A DNA stretch of 64,000 bases from Bradyrhizobium diazoefficiens (GTDB lineage: Bacteria; Pseudomonadota; Alphaproteobacteria; Rhizobiales; Xanthobacteraceae). A program made the position numbers and the translations under genes. Every line of letters starts with the position of its first letter. Within the stretch, counting starts at the first letter, position 1. The DNA lies in assembly GCF_018131185.1 (NCBI RefSeq), contig NZ_JAFCJE010000004.1, positions 248,001 to 312,000 on the forward strand. The letters run 5' to 3'. Shown here in pieces: positions 45,475 through 53,824 of the stretch. Under the pieces are notes generated by a model that did no database searches, was not told where the DNA came from, and worked only from the letters and a program-made list of their open reading frames with translations.

Positions 45475-45969
45475 ATGACCGCACGGATCATGATCCTCAA
45501 TGGACCCAATCTCAACTTCCTCGGCATCCGGGAGCCTCACATCTACGGCTCGACGACGCTGAAGGAGATCGAAGCCAGCTGTCAGGCCTTGGCCGATCAG
45601 CTTGGGGTCTCGATCTCGTTCCACCAGTCCAACATGGAAGGCGAGCTCGTCAACCTCATCCAGTCCGCCCATGGCGAGGCGGATGCGATCATCATGAACC
45701 CCGCGGCCTATTCCTTCACGTCGATCGCGCTGATCGATGCGCTGAAGATCTTCGAAGGGCCGAAGATCGAGGTGCACATCTCGAACATCCATGCACGCGA
45801 CGAGCTTCACCGCCACTCGATCACCTCGAGTGCCTGCACGGCGGTCATTTGCGGGTTGGGCCCATACGGCTATCTCGCCGCACTGCTCGCGGCTGTCCAG
45901 CGGATCGGACAATTGCCCGAGACGATCCCGGCTGCTCTTCACGGGCTCGCGGCGGCCGGAAAGGCCTAG
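45475..45969 (+). CDS. type II 3-dehydroquinate dehydratase-like enzyme with altered active site
   Basis: 164 aa, the normal family length. Residue numbers coincide with the well-studied Mycobacterium tuberculosis enzyme. Asn12, Arg19, catalytic Tyr24, Asn75, Asp88, His101 and Arg108 are present. The substrate-contacting His81 is Phe81 (NPAAYSFTS) and Arg112 is His112 (HARDELHRHS). The dodecamer normally dehydrates 3-dehydroquinate. Its place after a TRAP transporter and with a lactonase suggests catabolic use and possibly a different ring acid. It is probably not the housekeeping shikimate-pathway copy. Confidence 0.88.
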   Translation: MTARIMILNGPNLNFLGIREPHIYGSTTLKEIEASCQALADQLGVSISFHQSNMEGELVNLIQSAHGEADAIIMNPAAYSFTSIALIDALKIFEGPKIEVHISNIHARDELHRHSITSSACTAVICGLGPYGYLAALLAAVQRIGQLPETIPAALHGLAAAGKA

Positions 45970-45982
45970 GCAGGAGGGCGGA

Positions 45983-46639
45983 ATGCGCGGAGCAGGGTTT
46001 CTCGCCATCTGGAGCGACATCGAGGCGCACGATCTGACTGATTACCGGCACTGGCTGACGCGCGAGCACACCACCGAGCGCGTGACGACCAGGGGCTTCA
46101 TGGCCGCGCGCGTCTTTCGCGCTGTAAGGGCCGACATCAACCGCTTCTTCATCCTGTACGAGCTGGACGCGCCCGAGGTTCTCGACGGCGAGGCCTATCT
46201 GGCGCGCCTGAACGCGCCGACGCCGTGGTCGCAGCGCATCATGCCAAAACTCGGCAACTTCATGAGGGGCGGGGGCGGGATGGTCACCCGTGCGGGGAGG
46301 GGCGAGGGGGCAACGATCATGGCCTTGCGGATCGAAAAGCTGCCTGGAGATCCGCAAGCATTGGCCAGGGCGATCGTTGCTTGCGACGGGGTCGCCGCCG
46401 TTCAGATCGGCGCGACCGACCAGGCGCGGACCTCAGTGCCAACGGCGGAGAAGGGCATGCGGAAGAACGAAGGTTTCTTCGCAGGGCTCTTGCTGATCGA
46501 AGCGCTGGACGTGACGTCTTTGCAGGACGCTCTTCACAAGGCGAGTGAGATTGCGCCTGACGTCATGAACCACGCCAGTGAGCCGGAGATTTATCAGACC
46601 ATGTTCGCGCTCGACGCCCGCATCGCCGACTTCAGCTGA
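45983..46639 (+). CDS. unknown protein, probable tandem ferredoxin-like (dimeric alpha/beta barrel) fold
   Basis: 218 aa from ATG 45983 with a GGAGGG ribosome site, 13 nt after the dehydroquinase-like gene. No signal peptide or membrane helix. The N-terminal half (FLAIWSDIEAHDLTDYRHWLTREHTTERV, then VFRAVRADINRFFILYEL) has the beta-alpha-beta-beta look of EthD/Dabb-type domains, and the C-terminal half seems a second copy. A Gly-rich linker (GGGGM) lies near residues 93-97. I do not recognise the function. It is the last gene of the TRAP/dehydroquinase-like cluster. Confidence 0.75.
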   Translation: MRGAGFLAIWSDIEAHDLTDYRHWLTREHTTERVTTRGFMAARVFRAVRADINRFFILYELDAPEVLDGEAYLARLNAPTPWSQRIMPKLGNFMRGGGGMVTRAGRGEGATIMALRIEKLPGDPQALARAIVACDGVAAVQIGATDQARTSVPTAEKGMRKNEGFFAGLLLIEALDVTSLQDALHKASEIAPDVMNHASEPEIYQTMFALDARIADFS

Positions 46640-46823
46640 TAGCAAACTGTTGCGCCGACGTGCTCGAGCCTGCGCTGGCGACAAGGTCGGTTTGGGGCGG
46701 CGCTGCGGGGAGGATAAGCGCGCTCAGGACGAGCGGCGGGGGAGTGCGTGCGTATGCCAGATGAACCTTCGCCGCCGGCACCGGCACAAAGACTGAGATC
46801 GCTCCCAGTCTTCCGGACGTTGA

Positions 46824-47639
46824 ATGAAACTCCTTGCCTTGATCTGCCTGCTCGCCTCCGTAGCGTCCGCATCTGCGGCCACGCCCGAGCAGGGCTATCT
46901 CGACCTGCGGGATCGCTACATCGCAAAGTTCTCCAAGGCCAAGGAGAGCGAGGCGATCTACAAGCAGCACGAGGCCGCGCTGAAGGAGCTCGCAGGTGTG
47001 CTGCGGGGCCTGCTGGGTCCGGTCACGGTCAAAGGATTGCCAACAAGCGGCAAGTCGAACGCCGACACGCTGTTCAAGGGTGACATCGGATTTGGTCACC
47101 TCGACGGGCTCAGTTTCGTTTCGGAAGACCACAAGACGCAAGCCGTGGTGACCACGACGACGCTGCTCAAGCACTGGCTGCGCGAGCATCGCGAGGACCG
47201 CATGCCGCAGGACATCGGCGCTGCCCTCGAGTCGGACCGCTTCTACTACTATGCGATCCAGGACGCGGCCTTTGCCATCTATGCGAAGCTGCCGATCACC
47301 AAGCCCGCGGGGGCAAGCGCCGCGATCGCCGTGCTTGGCGTGCGCGGCAATGGCGGCCTGAAGGGGCTGCCGGATGAAATCGGCGTGGTCGCGATCCAGG
47401 GCGACAAGGTTTACTTCGTCGCCACTTCAGACGCAGTGAAAACGGCAGAGATCCCGGCGTGCGAAAAGGTCTGGAAGCAAATGATGGCCAGGAAGGTTCC
47501 CCGGGACGACATGGCCCGCGAAGACCAGGCCATGGACGCCTATACCAAATGCTTCGCAAAGGAGGCGCCGAGCCAGAGCTGGTTCGGCGCGGCGGTGAAG
47601 AAGGCGCAGGGCCAGCTCGAGTTACTGCCGCTGCGCTAG
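46824..47639 (+). CDS. exported hypothetical protein (271 aa)
   Basis: 271 aa with a clear Sec signal peptide (residues 1-18, cut near ASA-AT). The mature protein is mixed alpha/beta, with an early Lys/Glu helix (about 25-60) and two Cys near 213 and 241 that could pair. I do not recognise a family. It is separated from the upstream gene by 184 nt and convergent with the aldehyde dehydrogenase gene (12 nt between stops). Confidence 0.7.
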   Translation: MKLLALICLLASVASASAATPEQGYLDLRDRYIAKFSKAKESEAIYKQHEAALKELAGVLRGLLGPVTVKGLPTSGKSNADTLFKGDIGFGHLDGLSFVSEDHKTQAVVTTTTLLKHWLREHREDRMPQDIGAALESDRFYYYAIQDAAFAIYAKLPITKPAGASAAIAVLGVRGNGGLKGLPDEIGVVAIQGDKVYFVATSDAVKTAEIPACEKVWKQMMARKVPRDDMAREDQAMDAYTKCFAKEAPSQSWFGAAVKKAQGQLELLPLR

Positions 47640-47651
47640 GCAGCTTGCAGC

Positions 47652-49103
47652 TCAGAACGGATAGTGCCGCGGTCCGGTCTGCACGGTGATCCAGCGCAGC
47701 TCCGTGAACTCGTCGATGGCGGCCTTGCCGCCGAAGCGCCCATAGCCTGACGCCTTGGTGCCGCCAAACGGCATCTGGGGCTCGTCGTGCACGGTCGGCG
47801 CGTTGACGTGGCAGATGCCTGCCTCGATCCGCCTGGCGACGCCGAGGGCGCGCGCGATGTCGCGGCCGAACACGGCGGAGGAGAGGCCGTATTCGGTGTC
47901 GTTGGCGACGCGTACCGCCTCGTCCACGCCGCTGACCCTCACAACGGTCACGACCGGACCGAAGCTTTCCTCGCCGTAGATGCGCATCGCCGGCGTGACA
48001 TGATCGACGATGGTGGCAGGCATGATCGTGCCGCTGCCGTGTCCGCCTGCCATAACCACCGCACCCTTGGCGACGGCGTCGTCGATCAGATCCCTGACCC
48101 GATCGCAAGCCGCGTTGCCGATGAGCGAGCCGAGCACGACATTGCCCTTGCGGGGATCACCGTGGGGCAGGCTCTTCGCCTTGGCGGCAAACTTGGCAAC
48201 GAAGGCATCCGCCACCTTGTCGTCGACGACGATCCGTTCCGTCGACATGCAGATCTGCCCCTGGTTCATGAAGGCGCCGAACGCCGCGGCGTTCACGGCG
48301 GCATCGAGGTCGGCATCGTCGAGGATGACGAGCGGGGCCTTGCCGCCGAGCTCCAGCAGTGCGCGCTTGAGATGCTTGGCGCAAGAGAGTGCGATCAGAC
48401 GACCGACGCGGGTCGAGCCGGTGAAATTGACGCGGCGGATCGCGGGATGGGCGATCAGCGCCTCGACGACCGCCTGCGCATCCTCCGGCGCATTGGTCAC
48501 GACGTTGACGACGCCGTCACCGAGCCCGGCCTCGGCGAGGCAGCTTCCGATCAAGCGGTGGACGCCGGGGCTCATCTCGGAGGCCTTCAGCACCACCGTG
48601 TTGCCGCAGGCAAGCGGCATCGCGACGGAGCGCACGCCGAGGATCACCGGCGCGTTCCACGGTGCAATGCCAAGCACGACGCCGACCGGCTGGCGGAAGG
48701 CCATGGCAAGATTGTCGGGCTTGTCCGTCGGAATGACCTCGCCAGATATCTGCGTCGTCATGGCCGCAGCTTCGCGCAGCATGCCTTCGGCGAGATGCAC
48801 GTTGAAGCCGGCCCAGCCCGGGGTGGCGCCGGTCTCGGCCACCATCAGCGCGGTGAATTCCGGTGCCCGGCGCGCCAGGATGTCGGCGGCCGCGCTCAGC
48901 CGTTTGCGGCGCTCGGTGGGTCCAAGCTGCGACCAGGCCGGAAAGGCGGCGGCCGCCGCATCGGCGGCGCGCATCGCATCCTCGATCGAAGCCGCCGCCA
49001 CAATGGTCGCGACCTCGCCGGAAATCGGGTTATGGCGCTGGAAGGTGCGCTGGTGGCTGGCCGACTGGTCCTTTCCGCCGATGAGAAGGTCGATTGCGTT
49101 CAT
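47652..49103 (-). CDS. NAD(P)-dependent aldehyde dehydrogenase, salicylaldehyde/vanillin type
   Basis: 483 aa from ATG 49103, chosen over ATG 49115 because GGAG lies 6 nt before it. The catalytic Cys is in GQICMSTERIVVD and the general-base Glu in LELGGKAPLVIL. The Cys-Met-Ser-Thr-Glu-Arg run and overall pattern match the aromatic aldehyde dehydrogenases (salicylaldehyde, vanillin, benzaldehyde). It follows livF by 27 nt on the same strand, so the Liv-type importer and this enzyme are probably one operon acting on an aromatic compound or its aldehyde. Confidence 0.9.
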   Translation of the reverse strand: MNAIDLLIGGKDQSASHQRTFQRHNPISGEVATIVAAASIEDAMRAADAAAAAFPAWSQLGPTERRKRLSAAADILARRAPEFTALMVAETGATPGWAGFNVHLAEGMLREAAAMTTQISGEVIPTDKPDNLAMAFRQPVGVVLGIAPWNAPVILGVRSVAMPLACGNTVVLKASEMSPGVHRLIGSCLAEAGLGDGVVNVVTNAPEDAQAVVEALIAHPAIRRVNFTGSTRVGRLIALSCAKHLKRALLELGGKAPLVILDDADLDAAVNAAAFGAFMNQGQICMSTERIVVDDKVADAFVAKFAAKAKSLPHGDPRKGNVVLGSLIGNAACDRVRDLIDDAVAKGAVVMAGGHGSGTIMPATIVDHVTPAMRIYGEESFGPVVTVVRVSGVDEAVRVANDTEYGLSSAVFGRDIARALGVARRIEAGICHVNAPTVHDEPQMPFGGTKASGYGRFGGKAAIDEFTELRWITVQTGPRHYPF

Positions 49104-49130
49104 GGGATTCTCCATGGGGTGCTGGGAGGA

Positions 49131-49865
49131 TTACGTTGGTGTCGGGGCGAGGCGCGCCTTGCCGAGATAGGCGCGCTGGATCTCGGGATCGTTCTTCATG
49201 GCGCTCGCAGGTCCACTGCCGGCGTTGCGACCGGACTCGATCAGGTAGACCCGGTCGGCGATGTCGAGGCTCGCGCGTGCGTTCTGCTCGACCAGCAGAA
49301 CACCGACGCCGCTGGCGCGGATCTGCGTTAGTGCGCGAAACATCTCGCGGCTGAGCAGAGGCGACAGGCCGAGCGAGGGTTCATCGAGCAGGAGGAGCCG
49401 CGGGTTCGACATCAGCGCGCGGCCGATCGCCACCATCTGTTGCTCGCCGCCGCTCATGGTGCGGACGGCCTGGGCCATGCGCTCGGCCAGGCGAGGGAAC
49501 AGCTGCAGGATATTTGCAAGCCGGGCGGCCTCGCCGGCCCGGGCGCGGGCAGGGTAGGCGCCGAGCTGCAAATTCTCGGCGACCGTCAGATCGCCGAAGA
49601 CGCCGCGGCCTTCCGGCACCAAAGCGATGCCGCGCTCCACGATCAAATGGGCCGGTAGTTCGCCGATATCCTGTCCCTCGAACCGGATCGTTGCGCCCGG
49701 AGCAGGCCTCACAAGTCCGGCGATGCTCTTGAGCAAGGTGGACTTGCCAGCCCCGTTGGCGCCGAGGATCGCGACGATCTCGCCCTGTTCGATGCGCAGG
49801 GCGATGTCGGCCAAAGCCCGGTGCTTGCCATAGAAGTGGGAGAGGGCGGTGACCTCAAGCATCAT
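49131..49865 (-). CDS. livF: branched-chain/amide-type ABC transporter ATPase LivF
   Basis: 244 aa. Walker A GANGAGKST, signature MSGGEQQM and Walker B LLLDEPSLGLSP are intact. It starts 11 nt inside the end of the fused livMG gene, showing tight coupling. LivF-type ATPases pair with LivG to power uptake of branched amino acids, amides or aromatic acids. Confidence 0.93.
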   Translation of the reverse strand: MMLEVTALSHFYGKHRALADIALRIEQGEIVAILGANGAGKSTLLKSIAGLVRPAPGATIRFEGQDIGELPAHLIVERGIALVPEGRGVFGDLTVAENLQLGAYPARARAGEAARLANILQLFPRLAERMAQAVRTMSGGEQQMVAIGRALMSNPRLLLLDEPSLGLSPLLSREMFRALTQIRASGVGVLLVEQNARASLDIADRVYLIESGRNAGSGPASAMKNDPEIQRAYLGKARLAPTPT

Positions 49866-51525
49866 CGACTCCGAGATAGGCGGCGACGACTTTTGGATCG
49901 GTCAAAACCTCGTCCGGAGTCCCGCGCGCGATCACGCTGCCGGCGCTCATGACGATGCAATGGCCGCACAAGGCGCGGATCGCATCCATGACATGCTCGA
50001 CCATGATGATGGTGAGACCGCGCTCGCGCAGCTTCGCGATCAGTGCGATGCCGGTTTCGAGCTCGCTCGGATTTAGGCCCGCCAGCCATTCGTCGAGCAG
50101 CACGAGGCGAGGCTGCAGCGCCAGTGCGCGGGCAAGCTCCAGCCGCTTCTGGTCGATATAGGTCAGATCGCCTGCGGGAGCTTCGTGCATGGTGCCGAGC
50201 CCGACCAGATCCAGCAGCTCGCCTGCGGTTGCGTCCGAGCCGTTCGACTTGGAGAACAGCCGAGCCGCGGCGACGTTCTCGGCGACAGTCAGGTCTGGCA
50301 TCACGCGCACCAGCTGGAAGGTACGGGCAAGGCCCAGGCGCGCGATCCGGTGCGCGCGCAGACCATTGAGCACGGTGCCACAGAAGCGGATCGTGCCCGA
50401 TGAGGGATTCAAGGCGCCGGACAGCGTATTGAGAAGCGTGGTCTTGCCGGAGCCGTTCGGGCCAATGATGCCGACGATCTCGCCGGCGGCGACCTTGAAG
50501 CTGACGTCGTCGACCGCGCGCAGCCCGCTGAACGACTTGCTGACGCCGTCGACCGCGAGAAGCGGTGTAGCCGTTGTGCGGGTGGAAGCGACCGCGGGGC
50601 CTCCTGCCGGGACGCGCCAGCGCCCGACCCCGAACAGTCCGATCACCCCGTTCGGCAGCACCACGACAATGAGCACGAAGATGAGGCCGAGCACGATGCT
50701 GAAATGATTGGGCAGCGTCGCGGTCAGAACCTCGAACAGCAGGACCAGCGGAATGACGCCCAGCACAGGCCCGAACAGCGAGCCGGCGCCGCCCAGCAAG
50801 GCCATGATCACGACTTGGAACGAGATGGTCGGATTGAACGCGATGGCCGGATCGATATAGGTCCAGCGCGGCGCCATCACCGCGCCGGTCACGGCCATGA
50901 AGGTCGCGCTCAAGATGAAGACGCCGAGCTTGACCCGAGTCGCATCGATGCCGGAATGGCTGGCCGCAGTCTCGTCGGCACCGATGGCGCGCAGGGCCAG
51001 CCCGTATCGCGACCGCCCGAGCAGCCAGCCCACCAGGAAGACGATCGCGGTCAAGCCCAGGAGCTGCCAATAGAGGATGTCCTGCGTCACGGCGCTGAAG
51101 AGATAGCGGCCGACCGATTTGTGGATGTTGACCTCGTACCAGATCACCAGCTGCCGGATCAGCTCCGCAAGCCCGAAGGAGAAGATCACGAAATAGATGC
51201 CTGATAGTCGCAGCGTCGAGAGTCCGGTGATTGCGGCGGTGAGTGCGCCGACGCCGGCCGCGGCAAACAGCACGACCGGCCAGGGCATTGCTTCGCCCAG
51301 TACCGCGGCGGTGTAGGCGCCGAGGCCGAAGAAGGCGACGGTCGCGAGCGAGATGTAGCGGGTGGGGCCTGAGAACATCGCCCAAGCGGTTGCCAGAATC
51401 GTGAAGTAAAGGACGCTGATGCCGAGCGCGAGATAATAGCCGTTGGCATAGACAGGGTAGGTGACGACAGCCGCAGCCACGGCGAGGCCAGCGCTCCACA
51501 GCAATGCGCGCATGAGCCCGGTCAT
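49855..51525 (-). CDS. fused LivM permease-LivG ATPase
   Basis: 556 aa from ATG 51525, which overlaps the livH stop by 4 nt. Residues about 1-300 are a LivM-type permease with about ten membrane helices (GPTRYISLATVAFFGLGAY; GLALRAIGADETAA). After a short linker, residues about 318-556 are a LivG ATPase with Walker A GPNGSGKTT and Walker B LVLLDEWLAGLNP. The fusion keeps both full domains with no stop or frameshift. This arrangement recurs in some proteobacterial Liv systems. Confidence 0.92.
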   Translation of the reverse strand: MTGLMRALLWSAGLAVAAAVVTYPVYANGYYLALGISVLYFTILATAWAMFSGPTRYISLATVAFFGLGAYTAAVLGEAMPWPVVLFAAAGVGALTAAITGLSTLRLSGIYFVIFSFGLAELIRQLVIWYEVNIHKSVGRYLFSAVTQDILYWQLLGLTAIVFLVGWLLGRSRYGLALRAIGADETAASHSGIDATRVKLGVFILSATFMAVTGAVMAPRWTYIDPAIAFNPTISFQVVIMALLGGAGSLFGPVLGVIPLVLLFEVLTATLPNHFSIVLGLIFVLIVVVLPNGVIGLFGVGRWRVPAGGPAVASTRTTATPLLAVDGVSKSFSGLRAVDDVSFKVAAGEIVGIIGPNGSGKTTLLNTLSGALNPSSGTIRFCGTVLNGLRAHRIARLGLARTFQLVRVMPDLTVAENVAAARLFSKSNGSDATAGELLDLVGLGTMHEAPAGDLTYIDQKRLELARALALQPRLVLLDEWLAGLNPSELETGIALIAKLRERGLTIIMVEHVMDAIRALCGHCIVMSAGSVIARGTPDEVLTDPKVVAAYLGVDDA

Positions 51526-52397
51526 GACGCAACTCTCCCGAACAGGCCGGTGGGTCTGATCAGCAGCACGGCGAGAAACAGCGCATAGGTCGCCGCCAGC
51601 GTCAGGCCCGGATCGACCAGCCGCGCCACCGCGGTTTCGACCACGCCGAGCAGCAGTCCCGCAACCAACGCGCCCATCACGTTGCCGACGCCGCCCATTA
51701 TGACGACGACCAGCGCCTTCATGGTGAAGACCACGCCCATGGCGGCGTTGAAGGTGAGGAACATGCTGACCAACACGCCGCCGACGGCCACAAGGCCGCC
51801 ACCGAACGCAAAGGCCAGCCCCGACAGCGCCGCCACGTCGATCCCGACGAGCCGCGCGGCATTCGGATCCACCGCGATGGCGCGGACGGCAGTCCCGATC
51901 CGGGTGCGGGTGAGGGCGAGATACACAGCGCCGCCGACCAGGGCCGCGAACAGCAGCGCGACCAGGCGGTTGACCGCAAGCGTCGAGCCCATGATCATCA
52001 GCGGAATTGAGAGGTAGCTGTAGCTGTAATACTGGCCGCCGAAGGCGACCAGCATGGCGCCCTGGACCACGAACAGGACGCCGAAGGTGACGAGGATGCT
52101 GTCGATCTCCTGCGCGCCTCTGTCCTTGCCCCGCCGCGCCAGGCGCTCCAGCAGGAAGCGATAGAGCAGCCAGTTCAGCAGCATCGCAACCGGGACGGCC
52201 AACAGCAGCGCCGCCAGCGGGCTGAGGCCGAGGCCGCTGTAGAGCGAGAACGCGCCGAAGGCGGCGGCGACGAGCGACTCCCCGTAGGAGAGATTCATGA
52301 TCCTGGCTACGCCATATTGCAGCGTCAGCCCGAGCGCGATCAGCGCGTACATGCCGCCGAGCACGAGGCCCGGCAGGACGATGTCGACAAGCAGCAT
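51522..52397 (-). CDS. livH: branched-chain/amide-type ABC transporter permease LivH
   Basis: 291 aa from ATG 52397; the longer frame upstream is hydrophilic and overlaps livK, so it is rejected. About eight membrane helices and the LivH signatures LVLGGMYALIALGLTLQYGVARIMNLSYGE and TRIGTAVRAIAVDPNAARLVGID. It forms the translocation pore with the LivM half of the fused protein. Confidence 0.93.
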   Translation of the reverse strand: MLLVDIVLPGLVLGGMYALIALGLTLQYGVARIMNLSYGESLVAAAFGAFSLYSGLGLSPLAALLLAVPVAMLLNWLLYRFLLERLARRGKDRGAQEIDSILVTFGVLFVVQGAMLVAFGGQYYSYSYLSIPLMIMGSTLAVNRLVALLFAALVGGAVYLALTRTRIGTAVRAIAVDPNAARLVGIDVAALSGLAFAFGGGLVAVGGVLVSMFLTFNAAMGVVFTMKALVVVIMGGVGNVMGALVAGLLLGVVETAVARLVDPGLTLAATYALFLAVLLIRPTGLFGRVAS

Positions 52398-52461
52398 GAA
52401 AGGGTGTCCCTGGTGGACGGCGCCAGGCCTCGCAGCGCAAGGCCTGGCCGCCAAGCTTGTC

Positions 52462-53676
52462 CTATTGCCACTGCGCCTTCGGCACGACCGGCGCACGCGC
52501 GCCGGAAAGCGAGGCAGGCGCGAGGGCGTAGAATTCGCCGTTCTGCCACTGGCCGACGCTCCAGATCTCCTGAAGCAGCCCATCCTTCAGCTTGACCTTG
52601 CCGATGATGGTGTCGAACGTGCCCGAACGGATCTCCGCAGCGACCGCAGCGCGATCGATCTTGCCGACCTTCTCGATCGCCTGCTGGAGCACTTGCAGGC
52701 TCGCATAGGTGATCGAGCTCGCCCAGCGATCAGGCTCCTTGCCGGTCGCAGCCTTGTGGCGCGCGAGATAGTCCTTCAGCTGCGGCGAGTCTGCGTTCCA
52801 GCCGCCGATCCCCATCACGCCGTCGCTGTTGGCTGCGAACTTGCCCTTGTACAGCGGGAAGGCGGTACCGACGCCGACGTAAAAGACTTTGGGGTTGAAC
52901 TTCAGGAGCTGCGCCTGCTCCGTCAGCGCGATCGTATCCGGCGGATAGCTGAAGGCGACGAACGCGTCCGGGTTGGCCGCGATGGCGTCTTTCAGCAGCG
53001 GCTGGAGATCCTGCGTTCCCATCGGATAAGTCTTGTCATAGGCGAGCGTGAAGCCTTGCTTCTTGAAAGCTTCGCGGCCCGCAGCGGAGAGCTCGATGCC
53101 GAACTGATCGGCGATGCTGACCATCGCGATGTTGGGCCCGATCTTGCCTTCGCTCTTCAGCTTGCCGAGCAGGTCGGCAAGCGCCGCGGAAATCTGCGCC
53201 GACGTCCCCAGCCAGAATGTCGCGTTCGACCAGCGCTTGGCAAGCTCCGGCGCCTTGTCGGTGACCGACGTGACCGCGAGGTGAGGGTAGCCGAGACGGT
53301 TCAGCGTCGGTCCGACTGCAAGGTTGAGGCCCGTGCCCCAGGGCGAAAGAATGAAATCGACCTTGTCCTGGTTGGCGAGGCGCTCGATCGCCTTGACGGC
53401 TTCCTCAGAGCTGCTGCGGTCGTCGTATTCGACCACTTCGATCGGCAGCTTCTTGTCCCCGAGCTTGATGCCGCCGGCGGCATTCACGTCCTTCACCCAC
53501 AGCTCGTAGTTGGGCAGGGTGGTGATACCGGCGCCGCCGGCATAAGGACCCGTCTTGGAAATGGCATAGCCGATCCGGATCTTCTCCTGCGCCTCGGCCG
53601 TCAAGACTCCCAGCGCTGTCACGACCGCCACCAAGCCAGTGACGCGCAGCAACGTTCGACGGTTCGCGGAAAACAT
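52462..53676 (-). CDS. ABC transporter periplasmic binding protein (LivK-type)
   Basis: 404 aa from ATG 53676 with GGAGG about 6 nt upstream. N-terminal signal (about residues 1-29, cut near TAEA-QE), then a Peripla_BP_6 two-lobed fold (IRIGYAISKTGPYAGGAG near residue 33). It feeds LivH/LivMG/LivF. The ligand cannot be read from sequence; the aromatic-type aldehyde dehydrogenase in the operon suggests an aromatic compound rather than leucine. Divergent from an AraC gene. Confidence 0.92.
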   Translation of the reverse strand: MFSANRRTLLRVTGLVAVVTALGVLTAEAQEKIRIGYAISKTGPYAGGAGITTLPNYELWVKDVNAAGGIKLGDKKLPIEVVEYDDRSSSEEAVKAIERLANQDKVDFILSPWGTGLNLAVGPTLNRLGYPHLAVTSVTDKAPELAKRWSNATFWLGTSAQISAALADLLGKLKSEGKIGPNIAMVSIADQFGIELSAAGREAFKKQGFTLAYDKTYPMGTQDLQPLLKDAIAANPDAFVAFSYPPDTIALTEQAQLLKFNPKVFYVGVGTAFPLYKGKFAANSDGVMGIGGWNADSPQLKDYLARHKAATGKEPDRWASSITYASLQVLQQAIEKVGKIDRAAVAAEIRSGTFDTIIGKVKLKDGLLQEIWSVGQWQNGEFYALAPASLSGARAPVVPKAQWQ

Positions 53677-53824
53677 GTCGATCCTCCCTCGTGTTTCACT
53701 CAAGCGATTGTTCGCTAGCGATGCGAATGGTCGTTCCTCTTGGCCTGATTTCTTCGGCGCAGCTTCGTTGAGCCGGCCGCGACCAGGACTTGACCTAGCA
53801 AGCACCGCGCGGTTTGTTCGCACA

